Shown: positions 18,163-27,899, counted from the first letter of the stretch. The stretch is 64,000 bases of DNA from Gammaproteobacteria bacterium (GCA_018828125.1 JAHJWB010000019.1:62001-126000), one strand, 5' to 3'. The notes: generated by a model from the letters alone, not told the origin. A program made the numbers and translations.

Positions 18163-19245
18163 TTATTCCGCATCGGTCAGCGCCCTATCGGTACTACCAA
18201 CCACTGATACGCCATGGTTGCCCAGACCCAGCAACACCTGCTCGCCCACGGCCAGCACGTTGTCCAGGTCTGAAGACACCACAAAGATGCTGCCCAGTGG
18301 GGTGTCGAACGTGTATTCATGCACCGCCCCCAGGTAAGCCGACTTGTCCAAGCGGGCGGGCAAAAGCCCGTTGCCCTGGTGCTCGATACGCCAGGCCTCC
18401 GGGCGCACCGCCACCTTGACTGGACCACTGCGCACAACAGTGCGCGGGCGCAGCACCAGCGGGCCCAGTTGCACCGTGCCATCGGGTTGCGCAACGGCGG
18501 GGAACAGCATGGCTTCCCCCATGAAGCCCGCCACAAATTCGCTGCGCGGTGTTTCATACAGCTCGCGGGGCGTGCCCTTCTGCGCGATCAGTCCCTGGTT
18601 CATCACGATGATCTGGTCGCTCACCGCCATGGCCTCGGCCTGGTCGTGCGTGACGTACGCCACCGTGAGCGACAGGCGCTGCTGCAGCGCTCGGATCTCT
18701 TCGCGCATCTCGCGGCGCAGGCGGGCATCGAGGTTGGACAAGGGTTCGTCAAACAGCAGCACCTCCGGCTCCAGTACCAGCGCGCGGGCCAGCGCCACAC
18801 GCTGCTGCTGTCCGCCCGAGAGTTCACTGGGCAGGCGGTCGTCATAGCCCACCAGGCCCACGCCGCGCAGCGCCTCCACTGCCTTGGTGCGTGCCTGCTC
18901 CTTGGGCTGGCCCGACATGCGCAGGCCGTACATCACGTTCTCGACCACGTTCATGTGCGGGAACAGCGCGTAGCTCTGAAACATCATGCTCACGTTGCGC
19001 TGGGCAGGGCCCAGCGTGGTCACGTCCTTACCTGCAATGAAGATCTCGCCCGCCGTGGGCGACTCCAGCCCGGCGATCATGCGCAGCGTGGTCGTCTTGC
19101 CGCACCCCGAGGGGCCGAGGATGGTGGTGAGCGTGCCGCGCGGCACCTCGAAGCTGATGCCCTTGACAGCCAGGGCCGCGCTGCTGTCGTTGCCGTAGCG
19201 TTTGGTGATGTTGCGGAACACAATGCCCGCGTCGTTGTGGTTCAT
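18163..19245 (-). CDS. ABC transporter ATP-binding subunit (AfuC/FbpC type)
   Basis: A 360-residue ATPase with Walker [11 protein letters not shown], signature [15 protein letters not shown], Walker [13 protein letters not shown], and a C-terminal TOBE-like domain (about 270-355). This architecture is shared by iron(III), 2-aminoethylphosphonate and AfuABC hexose-phosphate importers. It works with the fused permease and binding protein upstream. The ATPase stop codon is 7 bp from tal. That partnership with a pentose phosphate enzyme makes a sugar-phosphate substrate more likely than iron, though this is inference. Confidence 0.88.
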   Translation of the reverse strand: MNHNDAGIVFRNITKRYGNDSSAALAVKGISFEVPRGTLTTILGPSGCGKTTTLRMIAGLESPTAGEIFIAGKDVTTLGPAQRNVSMMFQSYALFPHMNVVENVMYGLRMSGQPKEQARTKAVEALRGVGLVGYDDRLPSELSGGQQQRVALARALVLEPEVLLFDEPLSNLDARLRREMREEIRALQQRLSLTVAYVTHDQAEAMAVSDQIIVMNQGLIAQKGTPRELYETPRSEFVAGFMGEAMLFPAVAQPDGTVQLGPLVLRPRTVVRSGPVKVAVRPEAWRIEHQGNGLLPARLDKSAYLGAVHEYTFDTPLGSIFVVSSDLDNVLAVGEQVLLGLGNHGVSVVGSTDRALTDAE

Positions 19246-19271
19246 GGCGTGTTTTTTTCTTTTTTAGGGAG

Positions 19272-21500
19272 TCAATGCGCTGCGGGGGCCGCCCCGCGTC
19301 GTCCCAGTTTGCGTTCACCCACGAGCAGTTGAATCAAACCGATGGAAACGGACATCAACACGATGAGCACCGTGCAATACGCCAGCGCTACGCCATAGTC
19401 GCCGTTGCCCACGCGGCCGATGATGTAGGTGGTGGCGAGCTCGTTCTCGGCGGTGACCAGAAAGATCACCGCACTGACGGTGGTGATGGCGCGCACAAAG
19501 CTGTAGACCAGTGCCGCCACCAGCGCGGGCTTGAGCAGTGGCAACACCACGTGCCGCAGGGTCTGCACGCTGCCTGCACGCAGCATGACCGAAGCTTCAT
19601 CGAGCGACCGGTCCAATTGCTTGAATGCCGCCGTGCCCGCCCGCACGCCCACGGGCAGATTGCGGAACATGAAGCACAGCACGATGATGAGTGCAGTGCC
19701 CGTGAGCTCGAACGGCGGCACGTTGAAGGCCAGGATGTAGCTCACGCCCAGAACGGTACCGGGGATGGCAAAGGCCAGCAGCGCTGCAAATTCGAACGCG
19801 CTCTGCCCCCGGAACTCGGTGCGTGCCAGCAGCCACGCAATGCCGATGCCCAAGGTGGCGGTGAGCGGCGCCGAGATGGCTGCGAGCTTGAGGGTGGTGA
19901 AAAACGAGTTCCACGCTGTGCCCGCCCACACCACGCCGAACTGACCCCACTCCACGTTGAACGCGGTGCGAAAGTGCGCCAGCGTGATGGTGTAGTCGCG
20001 CCCCCAGGTCTGCACAAAGCCACCGGCCAGCGCAAACAGGTACACGATGAGCGTGAACGCCATCCAGGGCAGCGCGATGGAATGCACCACGCGGCGCACG
20101 CCGGTGGGCAGCGGCATGGCGATGCCCGCATCGCCCTTGCCTGACACGGTGGTGAAGTTCTGCTTGCCCAGCAACGCACGCTGGATGGCGAACACCGTGA
20201 GCGCAAAGAACGTGAGGATCCACGCCAGCGATGCCGCACGCCCCTGGTCGTACTGCGCGCCCACGATGGCAAAGAAGATTTCGGTGGATAGCACCGAGAA
20301 CTGCCCGCCCACCACGATGGGGTTGCCAAAGTCGGCCATGCTTTCGATGAAACCCACCAAAAACGCATTGGCCAGGCCGGGTTTGAGCAGCGGCAGGGTC
20401 ACGGTCATGAAGGTGCGGTGCGGGCTGGCGCGCAGGGTTTGCGCGGCCTCTTCCAGGCTGGGCGAAACGCCCTGCACCACGCCACGCATGATCATGAAGG
20501 CAATCGGCGTGAACGCAAACGTCTGCGCCACCCACACGCCCAGCCAGCCGTAGAACCAGCGCGTGGGCGTGATGCCGAACGCGTATTCCAGAAACTGGTT
20601 GAACACGCCCGCGCGTCCAAACAGCAGGATGAGGCCCAGGCCCACCACAAACGGCGGCGTGATGATGGGCAACAGCGCCACGATGTTCAGGGGCCGCGCA
20701 TAGCGGCGCGAGGCGCGCTCGGCCATCAGCGCCATGAAGGTGCCCAAGAGCGTGGTGCTGGTGGCGGTCATGAGGCCGAGGAACAGCGTGTTCCACGCCA
20801 CGCCGCAGCGCTGCCCGCCACTCAAGCACGCCAGGCCAAAGTTGCGCTCGTGTGCGATGCGCTCCCACACCACGCCCAGCGAAAACGGGCCGTCTTCCAG
20901 AAAGAACGCGGCCGACAGCGCTTTGAGCACCGGGAACACGATGAACAAGGCCAGCAGACTGCCGCAGCCCAGCACCGCCGCCGCCACGAACAGATCGCCC
21001 TTGAAAAAGCCGCGCCGCGCAATGCCGAACGACATCAGCACTAGCAGGGCCGTGAGCACCACAAACCCGCCCCAGCCGATGCCGGGCTGGCGTGCTCCCA
21101 ACTCGCCCAAGCTGGCATTGAGCCATTCAAACGCCCAGCCCCGCGCGCCAATGGTGAATCCGCTGAGCAGCAGGGCCACCAGCCCCAGTGCCCCCCCTGC
21201 AATCAGCACCGCGCCTTGCCTGCGGCCCGCGGGCAAGGCCGCGCCAGCCGCAGCAACACCTAATCCGGCCAAGCCCAGCCACAGCCAGGGTCGACCAAAC
21301 TGCGCGGCCTGCAGCAGGCCGTTGGCCGCCTGCGCTTCGCCCCACACCTGGCCCACGGCCAGCAGTCCGTTGGCGTCCTGCTGCGCATACCAGGGCAGCA
21401 GCAGGTAGCCCAGCACACCGATCACCACCCACGCCCACAAGGGCCGGTTGGGCGCGCGCGCCCCGGTGGGCGCAAACGCCATGGCAGCCGCTGCCGCCAT
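19272..21500 (-). CDS. ABC transporter permease, fused two-domain (AfuB/FbpB type)
   Basis: A 742-residue inner-membrane protein carrying two permease domains in one chain. Coupling loops are visible in each half: EEAAQTLRASPHRTFMTVTL in the first and DEASVMLRAGSVQTLRHVVL in the second. About 12 or more hydrophobic segments are spread along the chain, including extra ones near the N-terminus. The ATG at 21500 overlaps the binding-protein stop codon by one base (TGATG), so translation is coupled; a longer frame from 21533 would overlap more. It forms the whole membrane pore for the neighbouring ATPase. Confidence 0.88.
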   Translation of the reverse strand: MAAAAAMAFAPTGARAPNRPLWAWVVIGVLGYLLLPWYAQQDANGLLAVGQVWGEAQAANGLLQAAQFGRPWLWLGLAGLGVAAAGAALPAGRRQGAVLIAGGALGLVALLLSGFTIGARGWAFEWLNASLGELGARQPGIGWGGFVVLTALLVLMSFGIARRGFFKGDLFVAAAVLGCGSLLALFIVFPVLKALSAAFFLEDGPFSLGVVWERIAHERNFGLACLSGGQRCGVAWNTLFLGLMTATSTTLLGTFMALMAERASRRYARPLNIVALLPIITPPFVVGLGLILLFGRAGVFNQFLEYAFGITPTRWFYGWLGVWVAQTFAFTPIAFMIMRGVVQGVSPSLEEAAQTLRASPHRTFMTVTLPLLKPGLANAFLVGFIESMADFGNPIVVGGQFSVLSTEIFFAIVGAQYDQGRAASLAWILTFFALTVFAIQRALLGKQNFTTVSGKGDAGIAMPLPTGVRRVVHSIALPWMAFTLIVYLFALAGGFVQTWGRDYTITLAHFRTAFNVEWGQFGVVWAGTAWNSFFTTLKLAAISAPLTATLGIGIAWLLARTEFRGQSAFEFAALLAFAIPGTVLGVSYILAFNVPPFELTGTALIIVLCFMFRNLPVGVRAGTAAFKQLDRSLDEASVMLRAGSVQTLRHVVLPLLKPALVAALVYSFVRAITTVSAVIFLVTAENELATTYIIGRVGNGDYGVALAYCTVLIVLMSVSIGLIQLLVGERKLGRRGAAPAAH

Positions 21501-22525
21501 CAGCGTGCCGCGTTCTGTACGTCTTTTTCCCAACGCGCAATCAGGCGGCGGCGCTCGGCGCTGGCGCCGTATTTGGCGTAGTCATAGTTGATGAGCTTGA
21601 TCTTGGCCGGGTCGGTCATGCGCGGGTCCTTGGGCACCTGCGTGTTGCTGGGCAGCTGAAACTGCTTGGCGGCCAGGCCAAACTGCTGACCACCGGGCGT
21701 GAGCGCCCATTCGTAGAACTTCTTGGCCGCCTCGGTGTTGGGGCCGTTCTTGACGATGCTCATGGAGCCCACCTCGGCCCCTGTGCCTTCGGTCGGCGTG
21801 GCCGAGGCCACGGGAAAGCCGTTGACCGCTTCGGTAGTCACGTCATGCACAAAGCTCACGGACACCGTGGTCTCGCCGCGCGCTGCGGCCTTGACGGGCG
21901 CGGTGCCTGAGCGGGTGTAGGTGCTCACGTTGGGGTGCAAGGCCTTGAGGTATTCGAACGCCTTCTCTTCGCCCATCAACTGCACCAGCGTGGCGATCAT
22001 GGTGTAGGCGGTGCCACTGGATGCGGGGTTGGCCATCTGCACCTCGCCCTTGAACTCGGGCTTGAGCAGGTCGGCCCACGATTGCGGGGCTTTTAGCTTG
22101 CGCTTGGCCAGCAGCTCCGTGTTGTACCCAAAGCCCAGCGGGCCCAGGTACACGCCCACGGTGCGGTACTTGGAATCGGCGGCCTGCTTTTGTGCCCAGG
22201 GATAGAGCTGTGCGAGTTGCGTTGACTTGTATTCAAGCGTCAGGCCCTGCTCGGCCGCCTGCAGGTGGGGGTCGCCCGTGCCGCCAAACCAGATGTCGGT
22301 CTTGGGGTTGGCCTTTTCGGCGTTGAGCTGGGCCAGCGCCTCGCCCGACCCCTTGGCTGTCATGTTGACCTTGGTGCCCGTGGTCTTGGCGTACACGGTG
22401 GACATCAGGTTGCACCACTCTGCCTGGACGGAGCAGATGATGTTGACCTGGCCTTGCGCATGGGCGCCAGAGACGGTCAGGAAAAGGGTGGCGGCTGCCA
22501 GGGTGGCGCGGGCGAACTGGTGCAT
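21500..22525 (-). CDS. Periplasmic binding protein, AfuA/Fbp family (possible sugar-phosphate binder)
   Basis: A 341-residue family 1-type binding protein with a signal peptide (residues 1-23, ending GAHA). The mature protein begins QGQVNIICSVQAEWCNLM and contains DIWFGGTGDPHLQA and ANPASSGTAYTMIATLVQ, the type II fold typical of Fbp-like proteins. The family includes iron(III), phosphonate and, in AfuA, hexose-phosphate binders. Residues NYDYAKYGA near the C-terminus occupy the region that in ferric-binding proteins carries the Tyr pair, so iron is not excluded. Operon context (tal) and divergent hexR favour a phosphorylated sugar; this remains a hypothesis. Confidence 0.82.
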   Translation of the reverse strand: MHQFARATLAAATLFLTVSGAHAQGQVNIICSVQAEWCNLMSTVYAKTTGTKVNMTAKGSGEALAQLNAEKANPKTDIWFGGTGDPHLQAAEQGLTLEYKSTQLAQLYPWAQKQAADSKYRTVGVYLGPLGFGYNTELLAKRKLKAPQSWADLLKPEFKGEVQMANPASSGTAYTMIATLVQLMGEEKAFEYLKALHPNVSTYTRSGTAPVKAAARGETTVSVSFVHDVTTEAVNGFPVASATPTEGTGAEVGSMSIVKNGPNTEAAKKFYEWALTPGGQQFGLAAKQFQLPSNTQVPKDPRMTDPAKIKLINYDYAKYGASAERRRLIARWEKDVQNAAR

Positions 22526-22713
22526 GGAGGTCTCGTGGGTAGAAATATGACAATAAAGTTACAACTCATGGTAATCCCGCACCCAAGGCCCGGCCACCGG
22601 GATAACACCCACGCAGCGCGCGCCCCAGCCGTAACTCGCTGACCGTTCTGCATGAAACGCAGTTACCATTTCTTTCTTTATTGGTTGCCGCCCTTCCCAG
22701 GAACACCGCTGAC
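22526..22713. promoter_or_regulatory. Divergent promoter region, binding-protein operon and hexR
   Basis: 188 bp between the two start codons. A weak HexR-like inverted repeat TGAAA-N5-TTACC (22653-22667, 8 of 10 bases) lies 47 bp before the hexR ATG, and a TTACA half-site with a poor partner lies at 22550-22564. These could give autoregulation and joint control of both units, but neither is as good as the zwf operator. Confidence 0.3.
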
Positions 22714-23559
22714 ATGCTCGACCGCATTACCGCTTCGTTAACGTCTCTGGCACCTGCCGAGCAGCGTGTTGCCAAACTGGTGTTGGCCGACCCCCGCGCC
22801 TTTGCCCGCCTGCCCGTGCGCGAACTGGCCGAACGCGCGCACGTGAGCAAGCCCACCGTGGTGCGCTTTTGCCGCAGCATCGGTTACGACGGATTGGCGG
22901 ACTTCAAGCTGAAACTGGCGGGCAGCGTGAGTGAAGGCGTGCCCTTTATCCACCGCAGCGTAGACGCCGACGACAAGACCGGCGACGTGCTGGTGAAAGT
23001 GGTGGACAACGCCGTGGCCGCCTTTCTGCAATACCGCAACGCGGCCAGCACGGTCGCCATCGAACGCGCGGCAGAGGCCATTGCCGCGACCTGGAAAACC
23101 GGCAAACGCATCGAGTTTTACGGGGTGGGCAACTCGGGCATCGTGGCGCAAGACGCGCAGCACAAATTCTTTCGGTTGGGCGTCACGTCCATCGCCAGCA
23201 GTGACGGCCACATGCAGGTCATGAGCGCCACCCTGCTGCGCCCCGGCGACTGCGCCGTGATCATCTCCAACTCTGGCCGCACCCGGGACCTGATGGACGC
23301 CGCCGACATCGCCCGCAAGAACGGCGCTACCACCATCGTCATCACCGCCAGTGGTTCGCCCCTGGCCAGCACGTGCCAGATCCACCTGGCGGCCGACCAC
23401 CCCGAAGGTTACGACCGCTACAGCCCGATGGTGTCGCGCCTCATGCACCTGCTCATCATCGACGTGCTGGCCACCTGCGTGGCGCTGCGCATTGGCAGCT
23501 CGCTGCAGCCCATCCTGCAGCAGATGAAAGAGAACCTGCGGGCCAAGCGTTACGCGTGA
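22714..23559 (+). CDS. hexR: HexR-like transcriptional regulator (RpiR family)
   Basis: A 281-residue regulator with an N-terminal helix-turn-helix (residues 1-75; VRELAERAHVSKPTVVRFCR is the recognition region) and a C-terminal SIS sugar-phosphate-binding domain (about 125-255; GVGNSGIVAQDAQHKFFRLG and VIISNSGRTRDLMDAA). The sequence matches HexR, the repressor of zwf and Entner-Doudoroff genes that responds to 2-keto-3-deoxy-6-phosphogluconate. The start is ATG 22714 (MLDRITASLTSL); an upstream TTG frame adds sequence not typical of the family. Divergent from the transporter-tal operon. Predicted targets here are zwf and pgi. Confidence 0.9.
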   Translation: MLDRITASLTSLAPAEQRVAKLVLADPRAFARLPVRELAERAHVSKPTVVRFCRSIGYDGLADFKLKLAGSVSEGVPFIHRSVDADDKTGDVLVKVVDNAVAAFLQYRNAASTVAIERAAEAIAATWKTGKRIEFYGVGNSGIVAQDAQHKFFRLGVTSIASSDGHMQVMSATLLRPGDCAVIISNSGRTRDLMDAADIARKNGATTIVITASGSPLASTCQIHLAADHPEGYDRYSPMVSRLMHLLIIDVLATCVALRIGSSLQPILQQMKENLRAKRYA

Positions 23560-23590
23560 GACGCCCGGATCACACACTATAAAAAATATA

Positions 23591-23623
23591 GCTGCAAGCG
23601 CTTACTCCATAAGCGCTTGCAGC
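23591..23623. repeat. AGCGCT palindromic repeat, perfect 13 bp stem
   Basis: GCTGCAAGCGCTT and AAGCGCTTGCAGC form a perfect 13 bp inverted repeat around a 7-base loop (ACTCCAT). This is the most symmetrical copy in the window. It lies between the convergent ends of hexR and the 5'-nucleotidase gene and probably serves as a bidirectional terminator or transcript-end hairpin. Confidence 0.9.
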
Positions 23624-23649
23624 CAATTTCACTTGAAAATATTTGTGAA

Positions 23650-25560
23650 TCAGTTCACAAAGCTTTTTGTGCTGTACAGCTCCACGGGCAGGCGCGTGAG
23701 GATGGGCAGGCCGGTGGCCGTGTCCTTGCCCTGCTTTTCGATGTAGCTGAAGAACACGTCCGCATCCAGCACGCCGATGTCCAGACGCCGCGCGGCAGGC
23801 ACGGCGGCCAGGGTCTTGTAGCCGTCGCCGCCGGTGGCGTTGAAGCTGAGCACGAACAGCTTGTAAGTCTTGGAAGGGTCGAGCGGGCCCCAGGCGCCGG
23901 TGGCGGGGTTGCGCGCTTCAATGTTGCTCACACGCTGGCCTGAGGCGGCCTTGGCATTCACATCGAAACGCAGACCGCCGGTGTAGGGGTAGGGGCCGGT
24001 CGACCCACCCGTGCCGTAGACCGCCTCCAGTCCGTCTTCGAGCATGCCCTTGACCTCCTGGCCTGTGATGTCGAGGCGGAACAGCATGTTGCCAAACGGC
24101 AGCACCTGAATCACCTGCGCAGCAGACACGGTGCCCTGCAGCGGAATGCGCACACCGCCACCGCTTTGCAGCGTAATGTCCGCGCCGCCGTATTTCTCGT
24201 TGGCCACATCCAGGTACGCCTGGGCCACCAATTGCTGGATGTCGCCGCCGCGCAGGCTCACGCTGCCTTCGGCATTGCAGGCCGCGCTGGAGCGGCTGTA
24301 GTCCACCGAACCCACACCGCCGGGCACGCGGCGCGAGCACAGCTCTTGCGGCACCACGGCGACCTGGGTCTGGGTGAAGACGGCGACCCGGTCCTTGAAC
24401 GGCTGCAGCGCAGCCGCGGCAGCGGGCGCTGGCGCGGTAACGCGCAACACGCCCGTCGCGGCGGCGCTGGCTTTGAGTGCCGCCTTTTCCGCATCCGTGG
24501 CAGCCTTTCCAGCGATGGTGAAGTTGTCACCAATCAGCACATGCGGCGTGCCTGCGCACTGCGTGACTTCGCCCTGGGCGTTGAAGCTGACCTTGAGCTC
24601 GCCCACGACCTGCGCGTACTCCCACGCCTGCACCACGCACACGGGTTTGCCATCCTTGTCGGTGATGCGGGTGGGGTAGGCGCCTGCGGGCGAGCCCACC
24701 CCGGTGGAAGTCAGCGTGTTGGGGCCCAGCAGGGTGTGCGAATCACCTCCCACCACCACATCCACACCCGACAGGCGCGCTGCGACCTGCTTGTCGTAGT
24801 CATAGCCGATGTGGCTGAGCACGATGACCTTGTCGATGCCCTTTGCGCGCAACGCGTCGATCTCGCGCTGGGCCGCCACGGTTTCATCCTGAAAGGTGGT
24901 GTCGGCGTCGGGACTGGACGATGCCTTGGTTTTTTGCGCAATCGTCAGGCCCACGATGCCAATTTTCTGGCCATCCCGTTCGACCACGGTGGAGGGGCTG
25001 ACATAGCCCGGTGCGCGCGTGGGGTTGAGGGCCGAGGCGGGGCCAAACTGCACGTTGGCGCTGAGGATCGGCGTCTTGCAGCTGCCTTTGCGCAACAGGT
25101 CCAGAAAGCCCTTGAGACCCGCGTCGCCTTTGTCGAACTCGTGGTTGCCCAGCGTGAAGGCGTCAAAACACACGGTGTTGACCATTGCGGCGTCGGCCTC
25201 ACCATCGGCCCCGGCGCGGTTGAAGTACAGCGTGCCAGTGAGCGCATCGCCTGCGTGTAGCTTGAGCACGTTGGTGGATTGAGCCGCCAGTTCGCTGATG
25301 GCGGCCGTGACGCGCGGAAAGCCGCCTGCGTCCACCGCCACATCCACGGCCGATGCGCCACCGGCGGACAGCTTGAGTGTTTTGGACTTGGATTCCAGCG
25401 TGGAATGGTGGTCGTTGATGTGCAGGATGGTCAGCTCCAGCGGCTTGCCCTGTTCTCCACTGTCAGACCCGCCGCACGCGGCCAAGGCACCAGCTACCGC
25501 CAGCGCCAGCATTCCCACGCGCACACGGCGCATCTTGGTTTCCCACCCACTGATCTTCAT
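23650..25560 (-). CDS. 5'-nucleotidase / UDP-sugar hydrolase family lipoprotein
   Basis: A 636-residue two-domain enzyme that hydrolyses extracellular nucleotides. The lipobox GALAACGG puts the lipid-modified Cys at residue 29, so it should be an anchored lipoprotein. Metallophosphatase motifs follow in order: ILHINDHHSTLE, ALTLGNHEFDKG form (here FTLGNHEFDKG), VLSHIGYDYD and VVVGGDSHTLLG, giving the two-metal site. The C-terminal substrate domain (about 400-600) ends VLSFNATGGDGYKTLA. AGGGG precedes the ATG at 25560. It is longer than E. coli UshA (about 550). Substrate preference cannot be read; nucleotide salvage or phosphate release is likely. Confidence 0.88.
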   Translation of the reverse strand: MKISGWETKMRRVRVGMLALAVAGALAACGGSDSGEQGKPLELTILHINDHHSTLESKSKTLKLSAGGASAVDVAVDAGGFPRVTAAISELAAQSTNVLKLHAGDALTGTLYFNRAGADGEADAAMVNTVCFDAFTLGNHEFDKGDAGLKGFLDLLRKGSCKTPILSANVQFGPASALNPTRAPGYVSPSTVVERDGQKIGIVGLTIAQKTKASSSPDADTTFQDETVAAQREIDALRAKGIDKVIVLSHIGYDYDKQVAARLSGVDVVVGGDSHTLLGPNTLTSTGVGSPAGAYPTRITDKDGKPVCVVQAWEYAQVVGELKVSFNAQGEVTQCAGTPHVLIGDNFTIAGKAATDAEKAALKASAAATGVLRVTAPAPAAAAALQPFKDRVAVFTQTQVAVVPQELCSRRVPGGVGSVDYSRSSAACNAEGSVSLRGGDIQQLVAQAYLDVANEKYGGADITLQSGGGVRIPLQGTVSAAQVIQVLPFGNMLFRLDITGQEVKGMLEDGLEAVYGTGGSTGPYPYTGGLRFDVNAKAASGQRVSNIEARNPATGAWGPLDPSKTYKLFVLSFNATGGDGYKTLAAVPAARRLDIGVLDADVFFSYIEKQGKDTATGLPILTRLPVELYSTKSFVN

Positions 25561-25761
25561 GTTCGGCCCCTGTGACTCTTGTTGCGCAAAAGCCTGCATG
25601 GTGGTGAGGCAGCGTGACAGGGGAATGAAAAACAACGTGCGGCGTGGTACCGCAAAAAAGCTACAGGCCCGGGAACGGGGCCTGTGGCCGTGTCTGCAAA
25701 AGCCGGTTGTGCGCCCTTCAAAGGCCCCAAAAACAGGCTAGAAGAGCAGAACATGAGTCAA

Positions 25762-25805
25762 ATAGGGCTCTAGCGCTTATCCATCAAGCGCTAGCAGCTA
25801 CATTT
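25762..25805. repeat. AGCGCT palindromic repeat, copy before 5'-nucleotidase
   Basis: CTAGCGCTT (25770-25778) and AAGCGCTAG (25786-25794) form a perfect 9 bp inverted repeat with a 7-base loop, followed by CAGCTACATTTT. It lies just beyond the stop codon of the dppF-like gene, where it may end the peptide-transport transcript. Confidence 0.85.
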
Positions 25806-25819
25806 TCAGGAGCAAGTCG

Positions 25820-26875
25820 TCAAATACGGCCTTCTTCGACGGCGTGGCAAGCGATGCGGATGCCCCCAATGCTGAGCAATTGCGGACGTTCGGTGCGGCA
25901 GCGATCGTTCACATGCGGGCAGCGCGGGTTGAAGGCGCAACCCGGTGGCGGGTTCAGCGGGTTGGGCACCTCGCCCTGCACCGGCGTGCGCGCCTTGCCC
26001 GTGTCGTGCATCTTGGGAATGGCATCGAGCAGCATGCGCGTGTAGGGATGGCGCGGGGTGTCAAACAGCGTGTGCTTGTCGGCCAGCTCCACCAGGCGGC
26101 CCAGGTACATCACGCCGACCTGGTCGCTCACGTGGCGCACCACGGCCAGGTTGTGGCTGATGAACAGGTAGGTGAGCTGCCGCTCGCGCTGCAGGTCCTT
26201 CATGATGTTGAGCACCTGCGCCTGCACCGACACGTCGAGCGCGCTGGTGGGCTCATCGCACACCAGAAACTCAGGCTCGGTGGCGAGGGCGCGTGCGATG
26301 GAGATGCGCTGGCGCTGGCCGCCGGAGAACTGGTGCGGGTACTTGACCATGTCCAGCGGCGACAGGCCCACGGACTTGAGCAGCTCGCCCACGCGTTGCT
26401 TCAGCTCGGCCTTGTCGGTGATGAGGCCATGTTCCTTGAGCGGCTCGCCAATGATGTCTTCGACCAGCCAGCGCGGGTTCAGGCTGGCGTACGGGTCCTG
26501 GAAGATCATCTGGATGCGGCGGCGCATGGCGCGGGCATCGTTGCCTTTGAAGGCGGCATGCGCGTCCTGATTGTCGAACGTGAGGCCGCCGCGTGTGGGC
26601 TCATACAAACCCACCAACAGACGCGCCACGGTGCTCTTGCCACAGCCGGACTCACCCACCAGGGCAAGCGTCTTGCCTTTCTCAATCTCGAAGCTCACGC
26701 CGTCCACTGCATGCAGCAGGGTGCGCGGCTTGCGTTCGATGACGCGGTTGAGCCAGGGGGCGGACACGTCAAAGGTCTTGGCCAGGTCGTGCGCCTGCAC
26801 CAGGGCTTTGCTCTTCACCGCGCCGGTTTGGACTGTAGCGGTGGAGGTGGTTGTGGTGGAAGCAGCGGCGCTCAT
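25820..26875 (-). CDS. Peptide ABC transporter ATP-binding subunit (DppF/OppF type)
   Basis: A 351-residue ATPase. After a low-complexity Thr/Ser/Ala leader (residues 1-25) come Walker A GESGCGKST, signature FSGGQRQRISIARAL, Walker B FLVCDEPTSALD and the C-terminal oligopeptide-transporter motif GCAFNPRCPHVNDRC, whose Cys residues may bind an iron-sulfur cluster as in DppD/DppF. It pairs with the DppD-type ATPase, whose stop codon overlaps its ATG by 4 bases. It is the last gene of the seven-gene unit. Confidence 0.92.
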   Translation of the reverse strand: MSAAASTTTTSTATVQTGAVKSKALVQAHDLAKTFDVSAPWLNRVIERKPRTLLHAVDGVSFEIEKGKTLALVGESGCGKSTVARLLVGLYEPTRGGLTFDNQDAHAAFKGNDARAMRRRIQMIFQDPYASLNPRWLVEDIIGEPLKEHGLITDKAELKQRVGELLKSVGLSPLDMVKYPHQFSGGQRQRISIARALATEPEFLVCDEPTSALDVSVQAQVLNIMKDLQRERQLTYLFISHNLAVVRHVSDQVGVMYLGRLVELADKHTLFDTPRHPYTRMLLDAIPKMHDTGKARTPVQGEVPNPLNPPPGCAFNPRCPHVNDRCRTERPQLLSIGGIRIACHAVEEGRI

Positions 26876-27861
26876 GCGGTCACCTCGGCGTTCGCTTTGG
26901 TGGCGCCAGCGTGCAGCCAGCAGGCGGCGCGGGTGGAACCTGCGTCCATCAAGTCGGGGCGGTCGGTCATGCAGCGGTCAAAGGTTTTGGGGCAGCGTGG
27001 GTTGTACGCGCAGCCCTGGGGAATGGCGTTCAGGCGGGGCATGGCGCCGTCGATCTGGTTCAGGCGCTCGCGGTCCACCGACATGTCGGGGATGGAGGCC
27101 ATGAGGCCGCTGGTATAGGGATGCGCAGGCTTGTTGATCACATCGTGCACGGGGCCGATCTCGGCCACGCGCCCGGCGTACAGCACGGCCACGCGGTCAC
27201 AGGTCTCGGCGATCACGCCCATGTCATGGGTGATCAGCATCACGGCGGCACCGCGCGATTTGCAGATGTTCTTGAGCAACTGGATGATCTGCGCCTGGAT
27301 GGAGACGTCGAGCGCTGTGGTGGGCTCGTCGGCCACGATGAGCTTGGGCTCGGCCGCCAGGGCCAAAGCAATCACCACCCGCTGGCGCATGCCGCCCGAG
27401 AACTGGTGTGGGTAGTGGTCGATGCGCTCTGCCGCAGCCGGAATGCCGGTGTCCTGCAACAGCGAAATGGCGCGCTGGCGGGCCTCCGCGGGCGTGACGG
27501 GCAGGTGAGCCAGGATGGTTTCGGTGAGCTGGCGGCCCACGGTGTACAGCGGGTTCAGCGAGGTCAGCGGGTCTTGAAAGATCGCGCCGATGTGGCGCCC
27601 GCGGATGTGGCGCATTTCCTCGTTGTTGAGGTTGTCGATGCGTTTGCCTTCCAGCAGGATCTGGCCCGATGCGACTCGGCCCGGAGGTTCGAGCAGGCCG
27701 ATGATGGCGGCGCCCGTGAGCGACTTGCCCGCGCCGGACTCCCCCACCACACCCAGGATCTCGCCGGGTGCAATGGAGAAGGAAATGTCGTCCAGGGCGC
27801 GCAGGGTACCGCGACGGCCCGGGAATTCGACAACGAGGTTTTTGACTTCTAGGAGAGACAT
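26872..27861 (-). CDS. Peptide ABC transporter ATP-binding subunit (DppD/OppD type)
   Basis: A 329-residue ATPase with Walker [11 protein letters not shown], signature [15 protein letters not shown], Walker [14 protein letters not shown] and the C-terminal GCAYNPRCP Cys motif. The ATG at 27861 gives the normal N-terminus [15 protein letters not shown]; a TTG upstream would add a segment unlike the family. The preceding permease stops 38 bp earlier. With its partner it powers the shared peptide importer. Confidence 0.92.
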   Translation of the reverse strand: MSLLEVKNLVVEFPGRRGTLRALDDISFSIAPGEILGVVGESGAGKSLTGAAIIGLLEPPGRVASGQILLEGKRIDNLNNEEMRHIRGRHIGAIFQDPLTSLNPLYTVGRQLTETILAHLPVTPAEARQRAISLLQDTGIPAAAERIDHYPHQFSGGMRQRVVIALALAAEPKLIVADEPTTALDVSIQAQIIQLLKNICKSRGAAVMLITHDMGVIAETCDRVAVLYAGRVAEIGPVHDVINKPAHPYTSGLMASIPDMSVDRERLNQIDGAMPRLNAIPQGCAYNPRCPKTFDRCMTDRPDLMDAGSTRAACWLHAGATKANAEVTA

Positions 27862-27899
27862 GGGATGTGTGCCTGCTTCAAAAATACTGCGAATGCGAG

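Noticed and set aside
18163..22525. Assignment of the AfuABC-like operon to iron(III) uptake
   Set aside because: Family membership alone allows it, but no iron-regulatory site or siderophore gene is near, while tal and hexR are. Kept only as an alternative.
22540..22580. Second strong HexR operator before the transporter operon
   Set aside because: Only one good half-site (TTACA) is present; the partner matches 2 of 5 bases at the correct spacing.
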